Positions 1 through 9,021 of a DNA stretch of 12,975 nt are shown here, one piece after another (position 1 is the first letter of the stretch; each line of letters begins with the position of its first letter). The translations under genes and the position numbers were made by a program. This stretch comes from Geosiphon pyriformis (lineage: Eukaryota > Glomeromycota > Glomeromycetes > Archaeosporales > Geosiphonaceae), in contig JAAOMT010000334.1 of assembly GCA_016748015.1 (NCBI GenBank), forward strand, positions 64,001-76,975, read 5' to 3'. Under the pieces are notes generated by a model. It was not told where the DNA came from. It was given only the letters and a program-made list of their open reading frames with translations, and ran no database searches.

Positions 1-77
1 ACTTTGAATTTTTCACTCATAAACACATTCATATCGAGCATTAATAATTCCATGATAAATCTATTTATTGGCAATCG

Positions 78-348
78 TCAAAGATAGCTCACCATAAATA
101 AAAAAGAAATTTTACGATAAGATGATAATATTCGAGAGTTATTTGACATATAAGAAAAATGAAATTTAGGTTCTTTCAATTCTTCCGTTTTCCTGAAATT
201 ATTGTTCTGTTCATTATTTAACTGCTCGATTGGTTGATTAGGAGGGGTGGTTTGACGAATTTCTATCATACCTCGAATTAATACACTGCTTGTTGAAGGA
301 GTATATGTTCCTTGGTTAGAAAGATAAGAATTTACCGTTTTCTGACAT
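78..348 (-). pseudogene. Broken copy of the orphan proline-rich small gene (paralogue of 7499-7747)
   Basis: On the minus strand this stretch encodes a protein clearly related to the one at 7499-7747. Shared blocks are SNQGxYTPSTSxVLIR, EIRQxTPP-NQP, NFRK/NRK-EEL and EP-FHFSYM. The ATG matching the start of the intact copy lies at 348-346, with a TATAAA at 424-419 on the same strand. Compared with the intact copy there is one extra base in the T-rich stretch just before the SNQG block. Reading from the ATG therefore hits a TAA after about ten codons, while the conserved blocks continue in another frame down to a stop at 78. The stop after FHFSYM is also lost, giving an unrelated tail. Only two prolines stand where the other copy has ten. 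I read it as a pseudogene; a sequencing indel would be the alternative. The family is not recognised. Confidence 0.55.
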
Positions 349-704
349 GTTTGAAAAGAATTTTAGTTTTTGAAGTTATTTGTTTTTTATCTTTTTCTTA
401 ACGCGAAATAAAGAGTAATTTATAGAAAATCTTTTTATTTATTGATACTATTTTAGAACGTGAAATGTCTGAAACTCTCACGTTTCGGGATTATTAGTTG
501 TAGCCCTTTCCAATGTAATGCAATAATAAAAAATATATGCTCTAATAGCCATGAGATTATATCATTCGAATACTCTTTTCTTCTGTTCTATTCTGAGGAA
601 GAATCTTTTTCACTGTCAAAGTTTCCGAAGAATCTTGATCAAAAAATTGTAACACATGATATTTTTAGGGAGTTTACAGTTGTTGAAAGTTTACAATAGC
701 TACC
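349..704. other. Spacer between the orphan-gene copy and the MATA repeat
   Basis: This stretch carries the presumed minus-strand TATA (419-424) of the broken orphan copy. A 79-codon plus-strand open frame starts at 460, but only at a GTG, and shows no family features, so it is not called as a gene. Nothing else is recognised. Confidence 0.4.
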
Positions 705-900
705 TTGATCTTCTGAAATATTCTAACTATTCATACAGAAAATTATTGATATATCTTAATAAAGGCAACTTATTTTAATTGCTTGTATCCTCAACGCAAG
801 TTGGCGTTTTAGGTAATTCATAAAGAATCTCTGCTGAGATAATTAAGATTAAAAGTTACACGGATTCATATCACATAAACCATAAGGCATTTTAAATGTT

Positions 901-909
901 TATATAAAA
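901..909 (+). promoter_or_regulatory. TATA box of the MATA pseudogene copy
   Basis: TATATAAAA lies 141 bases before the pseudogene ATG at 1042. The TATA of the intact copy is 142 bases before its own ATG, so spacing has been kept in spite of sequence drift. Confidence 0.5.
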
Positions 910-1041
910 AGCTCTATCAAATATTTTCATGATATTCATCTTTAAAGTTTGTGAAGCTCTTTACACCTTCATTCTTTTATCTAAAAGCATAAAAAATAAA
1001 AGGTAAGATTTATAATTGTATCCTTATCCCTTAAGCCATAC

Positions 1042-1385
1042 ATGAAAGACGCTTACCAACATCTCTTCAAGTAATATATTTTCAAAAAATTATTTTAATA
1101 AATATAGCTACTTTCCCAACTGAGCTCAAATTTCCGAAAGCTGAAGATATTGTACAACCAAGGAAAACACATATAGTAAATGCCCCTTCTTTACTTTAGG
1201 AGGGAATTCTAAAAAAACGCTCCACGTAAAATAGATAATAATAATTACATTTCTATTCTAGCAGGTAGGACCATGGAAAAATTTCGACTATGGAATGTTT
1301 GAAGAATTTCACAAATAGAAAATAATTTTAAAAAAAACGCCTTTTCTAAATATTAATATCATATGATTGGTATCTAATCAACACC
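1042..1385 (+). pseudogene. Decayed MATA-HMG paralogue
   Basis: The start reads M-K-D-A-Y-Q, matching M-G-D-S-Y-Q of the intact gene. Bases equivalent to 3088-3133 are then missing (46 bases, a frameshift), and a TAA follows within a few codons. A second gap of about 12 bases removes the equivalent of the FQFPIP stretch, and a third smaller gap lies before the HMG box. The HMG-box part is still visible at DNA level, for example the blocks around TTTACTTTAGGAG (1191-1203), TAGCAGGTAG (1259-1268) and CGACTATGG (1287-1295), but is full of stops. Similarity fades after codon 123-135, so the basic region and acidic tail are absent. It cannot make an HMG protein. Whether it is transcribed is unknown. 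Confidence 0.85.
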
Positions 1386-2737
1386 ACATGATCAATTGTT
1401 GGGAAAAAATGTGAATACTAAAAATTTTATTTGACTGTGACATTATCTTTAATCATTAAAATCTATTTTTACAGTTACATAGAATAAATCTATATAGTAA
1501 AATTAATCAGCAAAATATTTTTATTACAATAAAAAATAAATATTAAGAATTTACAAATAAAATTGTGTTGAAATATATTTTTTAATAGCACATGTTTATA
1601 ATTTGCTATAAAATATAATTAGATTAATTTAGACAACTCTTTATTATTATACTTTAAATGATAGGTATTTCAAAAGAAATTCGATTGTTTTTGTTATAAC
1701 TAGAGGGTATTTTTGAATAAATTTTAAACGCAAGTTACACAATAGATTGTTCGTAGAGATGACTTCCAAATAAATTTTTCGCAAAAATAACAAAAATCGA
1801 TTAGTAATTCAAAATACTTTTAATAAATAAAAGAATTTTTTTGAAAAAAAATTTGAATGATAAAAGGTTTTGCCTTATTAAAAATGAAGATTTTTTCATT
1901 TGCAATCAAAAACAAAAGAACCAAAGTGTGACAAAGAAATGAGTTCGTTTCATATGAAATTAACAATGTTTAAAAATATTAGATAATATTTATGCTGCAA
2001 AGCATAGACTATCATCTTTAAATTTTTAAAAAGCGGATATTAAAAAAATCTAGAAGATGAATTTGTAGCTCATACTTTTTAGATAAAAATTTTTATTTCC
2101 AAATATGTATTATCAAATTTTTGGATAAAACATCAAAAAGTAAGATAAATTAATTTTTAGGTTAAACAACAAAGCTGCAGTAAAAATAGATATTGCATAA
2201 AAAAATTTTGAAAAGCACCAATAAATAAATTTACTGTTTAAAATGAAAGAATATATTCACATGACAGACATATAAGAAATTTAAAAATTTTTATTTTATT
2301 TAAGAAATCCTCTTTTTTTAAGTTTTATTGCAAAAAAACTTTATTGAATATTATCTATCTTACAAATTGGTATTCTTAAAGTCATATTAATTTCTCTATA
2401 TTCAGAAGTCTTTGTGATCTAGTTCAATTTCAAAAAATTTAAAAATTTATCTAATCCAATATTTTTGTAAAAAAATGCCACGGTATCCAAGTTAGTTGTT
2501 ATACGTTTCTCATTTATGATCATTCTCATGAAATTTCACACTTATAATTTTCTAATTTTGGGTGAAACGATATTTTGAAAACAGAAATTAGTATAAACGT
2601 TTCAAAATAGTAAGGCAATATTTAAGTCATTTACTCATTCCATGGTAGTACAACAATATGATGTAAATGAAAATTTTTATATATAAAATTGTACTTTGTA
2701 TTACCGAAGTTTCTAAAGAAATCGAACGGAATTTTTT
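1386..2737. other. AT-rich spacer between the two MATA copies
   Basis: About 1.35 kb of AT-rich DNA without a convincing open frame, RNA gene or transposon end. I looked for the missing 3' half of the pseudogene here and did not see it. Confidence 0.6.
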
Positions 2738-3480
2738 TCTTCCGAAATATTTTGGCCATTTATATAGAGAGTCATTTATATATACTAATAAAGCTAACTC
2801 ATTTTGATTGCCTATATTATCGGCGTTTTAGGTAATTTATAAAGAATCTCAGCTGAAAATATTTGGGGATCAAAATTCAGATGTCATTTCGGATTCAAAT
2901 TCCTTGTAATGTCACACAACAATTTTGTATAAATACGAGTTGCTTCTGAATATTCATACGACATTCATCTTTAAATTTGTGAAGCTCTTTATACGCTCAT
3001 TCTTTTATCTAAAAGTATAAAAAATAAAAGGTAGCATTTAAACTTATATCCTCATTCCTCAAAACATACATGGGTGACTCTTACCAAAATTACGGTTATA
3101 ATTATGTTCAATCTATTATACCGAAAGTTCGAGCATCTCTTCAAGTGAAGGATTCTCAAAAAATTATTGTAATAAATATAGCTACTTTCCCGACTGAGCT
3201 TAAATTTCAATTCCCAATTCCAAAAGCTGAAAATATTGTGGCAGCTTGTACAAAAAAGCAAACACGCACAGGAAATGCCTTCCTTTACTTTAGGAGTGAA
3301 TTCCAGAAAAACACTCCACGTGAAATGAATAATGATGATATTTCTACTTTAGCAGGTAGAGCATGGAAGAATTGCGACTATGGGGTAACGGAAGAATTCA
3401 TCAAATTAGAAAATGATGTTAAAATAGCATTTTCTAAAAAGCGAATGTGCATAAAAGAATGGAGCCCTAATCGTCCAAAA
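2738..3480 (+). repeat. Direct repeat, copy 2: MATA promoter plus 5' half of the gene
   Basis: Counterpart of 705-1385. The leader before the ATG (2960-3069) is at least as similar between the copies as the coding part and contains almost no gaps. This implies either recent duplication or constraint on the leader. Confidence 0.75.
2928..2935 (+). promoter_or_regulatory. TATA box of the intact MATA-HMG gene
   Basis: TATAAATA, a full consensus TATA element, lies 142 bases upstream of the ATG at 3070. The equivalent position in the duplicated copy also keeps a TATA. A transcription start some 30 bases downstream would give a leader of about 110 bases. Confidence 0.6.
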
Positions 3481-3936
3481 TTAAAAACTCGTGGTTCTAG
3501 ATATGCTCAGCGATCCAAAAAAAAAAATCAAAACGAGATGATGGTGCAGAAAGATGATGAGGCATTCTCTTTACTGGATCAAGGGCAAAATAGCTTTCAA
3601 AGTGAAATATTGTCAGTCCCGTCTCCAGATTCTAATGTATTAACACTCGAAGATAAATTAGATCACAATTTTAGAAGATCTGATTTATCTGAGAGAACGG
3701 GCGTAAGTAATACATTAGACGAGGTTATTTTTGAAACCTCAAACACAGTAATGGCTGAGAATCAAACCAATTTTGAATCATCAGAAAATATCCTAGACCT
3801 TTTCGAATTGGCGGAACCATTTCATTATGATACAGAAATTTTTCATGACTCCTATTACACATCATTTGAAGAAATGCTTCCATCACACTCAAACCTCGCT
3901 TTAAATGAAAATTACTTCCCTCCCCCCGAATTTTAG
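3070..3936 (+). CDS. MATA-type HMG-box transcription factor
   Basis: The gene encodes 288 residues with no intron. An HMG box covers about residues 66-126: NAF (69-71) followed by LYFR, then ISTLAGRAWK (91-100, Trp99) and the third-helix pattern V-EEF-KLENDVK (106-118). The pattern fits the fungal mating-type MATA-HMG class, nuclear proteins that bind and bend the DNA minor groove. A basic stretch at 138-152 (KLKTRGSRYAQRSKKK) is a likely nuclear localisation signal and DNA contact. Residues 160-288 are acidic and rich in Ser, Asn and Asp, possibly an activation region. The N-terminal 60 residues match no domain I know. Unusually, the two prolines that normally precede NAF are replaced by Thr-Gly. 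The ATG is supported by the aligned ATG of the neighbouring pseudogene and by the TATA 142 bases upstream. A role in mating is inferred from the family only; most members of the expanded Glomeromycotina family are untested. Confidence 0.9.
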   Translation: MGDSYQNYGYNYVQSIIPKVRASLQVKDSQKIIVINIATFPTELKFQFPIPKAENIVAACTKKQTRTGNAFLYFRSEFQKNTPREMNNDDISTLAGRAWKNCDYGVTEEFIKLENDVKIAFSKKRMCIKEWSPNRPKLKTRGSRYAQRSKKKNQNEMMVQKDDEAFSLLDQGQNSFQSEILSVPSPDSNVLTLEDKLDHNFRRSDLSERTGVSNTLDEVIFETSNTVMAENQTNFESSENILDLFELAEPFHYDTEIFHDSYYTSFEEMLPSHSNLALNENYFPPPEF

Positions 3937-4932
3937 ATTCATTAGTTAAATTGAATTCAAAGAATGGTTTTCTGTAAATACTTGTGGTTATATTATACAT
4001 AGAATTAATGGTCTTGGTTTAGGTTGTAGATACTTGATTCATAATAATTTTATTTTTGTAAATAATAGCTTTCACTATTTGGTAGGTTTTTTAAGGCATT
4101 GAGCACAAAGAAATTTAAAAATGGAATTTTTTTTTTTGAAAAACTCCCAAAAAAAAAATATATATATATAATAGGGTTTAATAGTTGACTTTATAATAAT
4201 TATCATTCTTTAATTTTAATATTTTTTCTGTTAGTATAATTTTGATGTAGAATAAAGTGAAATTTCGATTTTTTTTTAGATAAATGAGATGTTTTTCTTT
4301 AGCTAAAATCTTGATCTCTTTTCGATTTTTTTTCCATTCGACCCTTTTTTTGGTTTTTTTTTAATCGAAACAGTTTAAAAAGATTTTTTTAACATCCCAT
4401 TACAGTAAAATTATTTCCGGCTAAATTGTTTATTTTCAATAAATCAGCCAAGGTTTCAAAGGAATGATGGTACATTTGTTGATAATACACATATCACTAA
4501 ATAAAAAACTTTGAAAATCTTTAAGCACAACAAAACAAGCCATTTACATAATGGCAACCTTGGATAATACCGGAGTTTGAATGCATATTTTTAGTACTCC
4601 GATTAATTGCGTGTTCAGCTAATTTTTAAGGGTCTTGTGCCACATAACCTTATTGGGTGTTTATAGACCGAAAGTAATGTTACTAGTGAAATCTTAACAC
4701 CAATATAGTTTTATTTTCGTATTGAAATTTTTGGTCAGAAAGATTAAGAAAAATAAATAAGTTTCTCAAAGCATTAAGAATCTAGAACAAAAAAGCATTA
4801 TAAATCTTAAATTAAAATCATCTTATGACTTGGGGGATGGGGGGTTTTACTGATTTAATAACAGCAGCATCTGACAAGTCAGGTGTGTATAATGTCGAAC
4901 GAAAAGCAGAATCAAATGATTTTACTTTTTCT

Positions 4933-4933
<1 letters not shown>
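3937..4933. other. Gene-free AT-rich spacer downstream of MATA-HMG
   Basis: No AATAAA is seen within 300 bases of the MATA stop; the nearest is around 4250. The stretch holds an A-run joined to a short TA repeat near 4149-4172 and a G-rich patch near 4831-4847. No coding signal was recognised. Confidence 0.5.

Positions 4934-4963
<30 letters not shown>
4934..4963 (+). repeat. (GAT)10 microsatellite
   Basis: Ten perfect GAT units. It does not lie in a credible reading frame. A second perfect ten-unit tract of the same motif, in the opposite orientation, lies at 8091-8120. Confidence 0.95.
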
Positions 4964-5125
4964 AAATGAAACATAAGTAGTTTAATGATATTTATGAAAA
5001 ATTGCAAAAATATTCTTTTTTAGAAAGAGCCGAAAATTTAAGTTTAATACACATTTCATTAATTATAAACATGAGAAAATTTGGTAATGAATAGCTGACA
5101 GTTTGGTCAGTTTCTCTTTTACATC

Positions 5126-5128
<3 letters not shown>

Positions 5129-5156
<28 letters not shown>
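5129..5156 (+). repeat. Poly-A run (28 bases)
   Basis: An uninterrupted run of 28 A. Runs of this kind can mark the 3' end of a retroposed sequence, but no body with coding or promoter features and no clear target-site duplication was found around it. A simple homopolymer is the safer reading. Confidence 0.9.
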
Positions 5157-5157
<1 letters not shown>

Positions 5158-5316
5158 ATTTAAGCCCATTCAAATTAATTTTGCTCAAAGCTTAAATGTA
5201 CAAAGTTTTTGGTACACCAATTTTTGGTTTTACAATAAGAAGGTGTGAAAGGGAATTAGAGCAACACTACATGACCATTGAACAAATTTTAAATTAATTT
5301 TATAGCTATATAAATA

Positions 5317-5335
5317 CTGTCTCTTATACACATCC
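5317..5335 (+). other. 18/19 match to the Tn5 mosaic end (Nextera transposase sequence)
   Basis: The bases CTGTCTCTTATACACATC are identical to the first 18 of the 19-base Tn5 mosaic end, the sequence carried by Nextera library adapters; only the last base (C for T) differs. Nothing else of Tn5 or IS50 is present. The most economical explanation is adapter sequence left in a read or a join in the assembly. A chance genomic match is possible but improbable at this length. Confidence 0.6.
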
Positions 5336-6230
5336 CCAATTTTTGTAAAGGCTGAGAATCAATGCAATGAAAAAGAAAATACTGATAAAACTGCGTCTGC
5401 GTCTGAATCCCTGTGCTACCAAAGGAGTCCTAATTCCAAATGCACTCATTTGATTAGTAATTCATGTACGTGGACATGAACATGAACATGGATGACATTT
5501 ATTTTAGAAAATCAACAATTAAAAATTATTAAAATCTAGATTTTAAGCGCCCAAAAGACTTTGTATTGATTTCTTGTAATTTGTTTAATAACGTGTTAGG
5601 CAGCTATCATTCATAATTAGGGAATTTTTGCAAACATGGTGAAAATCTTACATAAAAATGCCTTACAAATATTGAATATTGACATGATAGTTTAATACTA
5701 AAAAATTTTTGAGTCAAATACATGTATATCTTTTACCGTAAAAGAATATATATATGATTTTGTGCCATCCTGTTCCGATTCGTAGAGATGCTTAATCGGG
5801 AATTTTTTTCATTGAATATTCAAAGTTTCAGTAAAACATGTTACATCTATTTTTAGAAAAAAAAAGGAATTTCTCACAAGACAATTCACAAATTCATATG
5901 TTGAAAATTGTACACAATGCTGTCACTACCAGCAAAAAGTTGAAGACCCCCTTTTTATGACCCACCTAGAATCCTGATTTAATTTTTGGTCAATATTATA
6001 GAATATAAATTGCGTAAATATAGTCTATCTACTAACCTCATAGGATTGCAAAAAATGATTCAAGAAGAATGGAGTTTAATTCCCTCAAAAGTTTCTATAC
6101 AATTGAGTAGAGGGCATGCTTTGCTGTTATTGAGGCAAATAGTGGTGTAATACATTAAAACTATTTTATTTATATTGGAGTGAATTTATTATTGTAAAAT
6201 CTATAAAAATTAAAGTGGCGAATTGATTTT

Positions 6231-6233
<3 letters not shown>
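5336..6233. other. Gene-free AT-rich spacer
   Basis: No credible gene. Around 5470-5492 there are a few tandem ACATGA/ACATGG units. Nothing else is recognised. Confidence 0.5.

Positions 6234-6273
<40 letters not shown>
6234..6273 (+). repeat. (CT)20 microsatellite
   Basis: Twenty perfect CT units preceded by a short C run. A minus-strand open frame across it is only an Arg-Glu artefact of the repeat. Confidence 0.95.
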
Positions 6274-6277
<4 letters not shown>

Positions 6278-7404
6278 GTCACTTGAATTTTTTATCATGA
6301 TCGTAACATCTATAATGTAAAAGTAGGAATAGATAATGCACATAATACTCATAAATTTGACACAATTTACCGTCCCGAATTGTATTCACCAAATCATCCT
6401 ACAACTACAACATGCTTGTTGAAAATGACATATGACATTAATGATTGTAAAGTGGTTCTCTTGTGACTTTTTCTTTTGACAATCATCAATTTGAAATAAT
6501 CAATTTATATGAAAAATTTTTTTACTTTGATAAATTTTCATTTAAAGCTAACTAATAACATAAATTGCGAGAAAAGAAACTTTTGATTTACCAGTCTTTT
6601 TGAATTATCATAATTGAAAAATATGTAAATCTTTTCTTTGTAAATATTCATTAGTAATACATTCTATATTTATTTTTTAAATGAAAAGAAAAGAAGGGCA
6701 TAAATTGGATTTTTAAACTTTGAAAACCTTTTGGACAATATAAAAATCTTTTTTTTTGAAGGTTGTACAATCTGAAACTCCAAAATTCTTGAATGATATT
6801 GTTCCCAATTTTTTGTTTAAATAACAAAGATTTATAAAATTTTTAAAATATTGAAATAATGACTTGTTATTATATATATCTTATTTACTCCTTGCATAAA
6901 ATTTTTTTCCTATAACAATAAAATATCAAAACTCAAAGACTGAGAAAAATGTGAGCTGAGGATGGCGTAAAAATATTCCAATAATATTCATCAAGTGAGC
7001 CTCATTTACTAGAATTGATAATGCGCCATGATTGAGCAACCTTTTTAATAAATTAATATAGGATCTATCATTATATCAAAGAAATATCGAAGAAATTCAT
7101 TTTCTGTACTATTGGATTTAATAAATATGAGGAGCGATCAAGAGGTCATCACGCGGACTAAATTTATTCTTTTTTCATGAGTTAAACATCATGAAAGTAA
7201 GCTAGCGGATTAATTACTCATTTGAATGTCATCATTTCAAATTTTAATTTGTAAAATTTTTTAAACTAATAGCTTAATGCGAAAACTTTATTTTGTTCCA
7301 CATTCTAAAATCTTCAATGACAATTTCTTCTAATGGCAATTAACTGTTTGTTATGATTGATTCATTACTTGATACTTTGCATTTTTTTTTTCAGAAATCT
7401 CAAC
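6274..7404. other. Gene-free AT-rich spacer upstream of the orphan small gene
   Basis: No domain, RNA gene or transposon end was recognised. The right edge has a pyrimidine tract and CAG (7382-7394) that could be a 3' splice site feeding the orphan gene's exon. No convincing upstream exon was found. Confidence 0.45.
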
Positions 7405-7411
7405 TATAAAA
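7405..7411 (+). promoter_or_regulatory. Candidate TATA box of the orphan small gene
   Basis: TATAAAA lies 94 bases before the ATG at 7499. The broken copy keeps a TATAAA 76 bases before its equivalent ATG. This supports initiation at this ATG rather than splicing from a distant exon, although the pyrimidine tract plus CAG just upstream leaves the second option open. Confidence 0.4.
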
Positions 7412-7498
7412 TACCTCTCACTATCCCAAATTTTGTCATCTTTGCCTTCCTCAGCTACAAATAGACATCCTAAAAAAATCAAATTATTATTCAATAAT

Positions 7499-7747
7499 AT
7501 GTCTCAAAAAAGTCATTTCTTAAGTTCTAACCAAGGAGCGTACACTCCTTCAACAAGTAATGTATTAATTCGAAATGCTACAGAAATTCGTCAAATCACT
7601 CCTCCTCCTCCTCCTCCTCCTCCTCCTCCTAATCAACCAACTAATAGGCAACATACAATTCTCGAAGGACAAAACCTTAATTTCAATAGAAAAGAGGAAT
7701 TAATAGAACCAACATTTCACTTTTCATATATGCCACAAACTTCCTAA
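7499..7747 (+). CDS. Orphan small protein with a polyproline run
   Basis: From the ATG at 7499 the frame encodes 82 residues. In order these are a Ser/Asn/Gln-rich start, the block TYTP/AYTPSTSNVLIR, EIRQITP, ten consecutive prolines, then a polar part ending in EPTFHFSYMPQTS. There is no signal peptide, membrane segment or known domain. The frame is open upstream to 7373, so a spliced longer N-terminus is possible. I chose this ATG because the paralogous copy at 78-348 has an ATG at the same point. Conservation of the amino-acid blocks between two otherwise diverged copies argues that this frame is, or was, coding. AATAAA follows at 7859. No function can be assigned. It could also be the last exon of a larger gene. 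Confidence 0.5.
   Translation: MSQKSHFLSSNQGAYTPSTSNVLIRNATEIRQITPPPPPPPPPPNQPTNRQHTILEGQNLNFNRKEELIEPTFHFSYMPQTS
7601..7630 (+). repeat. (CCT)10 microsatellite inside coding sequence
   Basis: Ten CCT codons give ten prolines in the orphan protein. The paralogue at 78-348 has only two prolines here, so the tract probably grew by replication slippage. Confidence 0.9.
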
Positions 7748-8090
7748 TTTACTGCAAGTCGAATTGTGATTTTTTTATATAATAGGCGGTTTCGAAAAAT
7801 ACACAACGAATTCTGAGACAATTTTATTTACCTTCTCTGTTTTAAATTTTTCTTTTACAATAAAGTTTATTGCTGTAAGCTATTTCACTTTATTAACTTA
7901 TTTAAACTTTCAATTTACGCTTCTGTTTTATTGTTGTTCCTGTTGCTGAGTATCTAATTTTCGACGTTTGTAATGAAAAGGGGAATTCATGTTAAAAAAA
8001 ACTTTTTCGATGTATAAATATTATGAATATCTGTTAATTTTTGAAAATATGGCTTTTCAGCTAAATTAAAATCTTTTGAAACCAATATAG
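7748..8090. other. 3' flank of the orphan gene
   Basis: AATAAA at 7859-7864, 112 bases after the stop, is a plausible polyadenylation signal. The rest is AT-rich without recognisable content. Confidence 0.45.

Positions 8091-8120
<30 letters not shown>
8091..8120 (-). repeat. (ATC)10 microsatellite, GAT on the minus strand
   Basis: Ten perfect units of the same motif as 4934-4963, in the opposite orientation and of the same length. Confidence 0.95.
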
Positions 8121-8121
<1 letters not shown>

Positions 8122-9021
8122 ATATCGAGCCCTTGATTCTTGATCACATTTTATTTTCAGAAAATTAAGAATTCCTTATTTCTTTTTGCTTTTGTTTTGC
8201 TCTTCAAATGATTTTAATTATTTAGTTTTTCAAACATCTTTATCCATTTTTATACTTTAAAGCTTGGCTTTTTTTAATTAACGTTTCCATTTATCTAATG
8301 TAGAGTTAATATTTCATATTATAAAGATTATTTCTTTCCACGAATTTTTATCCCTTTGCTTATAATCTTCATTTTATTAACACTTATCTTTAAATGCTCC
8401 TTTAAATATTGTTAAATTGATCATGTGCATCCTCTTTTTTTTCCAAATTTCTTTGCTTCTTAATATTTTCACATTACAAGAGGGTAGTTCTTAATGCTAG
8501 TGAAACCAAAGTAAAAGTTAAGAGTTGCCCTCAAATTTCAACAATATTTGATAAATCACCTTATAATGCACATTTTTCAGAATGAATTCAACCTTAACAA
8601 GCAAATCTATTTCAAAAACGAAATAAAGATCGCAATTTCGTGTATTAATAGAATTTATCGCAGTGGCAAACCTTTCTGCGCCTAACCCCTGAATTTTAAG
8701 GTCCGCATTTTTCAAAGTTTAACTTAATATACCATCGATCAAATCTAAAATTGAGCCCTTCATTTTATGAGGTTTATTTTAACAATATAGGCTTCAAGTT
8801 TTTTATAAAGACATTGACCCTTTTTTAGGTTTAAAAATCCCCAGTAGTAAGAAGCACAATTGAAGGAGATTAAATTTTTGAAATTTGATCATTTTTACCC
8901 AGCAGCGTTTCAATAGCAAGTTTAACATTTTAAAGTTTCATTAAATTAAAATCCAAAAGAATTCACTAGAAAATTTTCTATTCACAAATATATGTAAACA
9001 TATTAAATTTAGACTAAATAT
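8121..9021. other. Spacer downstream of the KEEL protein gene
   Basis: No gene recognised. A 65-codon minus-strand frame at 8518-8715 shows no family features. No consensus AATAAA for the minus-strand gene ending at 9022 was found close to its stop. Confidence 0.45.

Larger units (their letters stand above)
705..1385 (+). repeat. Direct repeat, copy 1: MATA promoter plus 5' half of the gene
   Basis: This segment aligns with about 2738-3480. The match runs through upstream DNA (GGCGTTTTAGGTAATT at 806-821 and 2822-2837), the TATA region, a well conserved leader (931-1044 against 2960-3072) and the first 123-135 codons of the HMG gene. The left edge is vague and the right edge fades between 1350 and 1385. 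The arrangement is a tandem duplication of a promoter-gene unit whose first copy has since decayed and lost its 3' half. Confidence 0.8.

Noticed and set aside
460-699. 79-codon plus-strand open frame
   Set aside because: It begins at a GTG, has no domain or composition signal, and no paralogue in the window; expected by chance in such DNA.
3052-3261. Minus-strand frame opposite the MATA-HMG start
   Set aside because: Antisense shadow of a well supported gene.
3725-4000. Minus-strand frame under the MATA-HMG gene
   Set aside because: Antisense shadow of the acidic tail of the intact gene; no own features.
4831-4847. G-rich patch as a possible G-quadruplex
   Set aside because: Only two G runs are present; four are needed for an intramolecular quadruplex.
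6170-6352. Minus-strand frame with an Arg-Glu run
   Set aside because: The run is merely the (CT)20 microsatellite read in one frame.
7382-7394. Pyrimidine tract plus CAG as a definite 3' splice site of the orphan gene
   Set aside because: No upstream exon is visible and a TATA box lies just downstream; kept only as an alternative.
8518-8715. 65-codon minus-strand frame
   Set aside because: No similarity to any family, no promoter or polyadenylation context.
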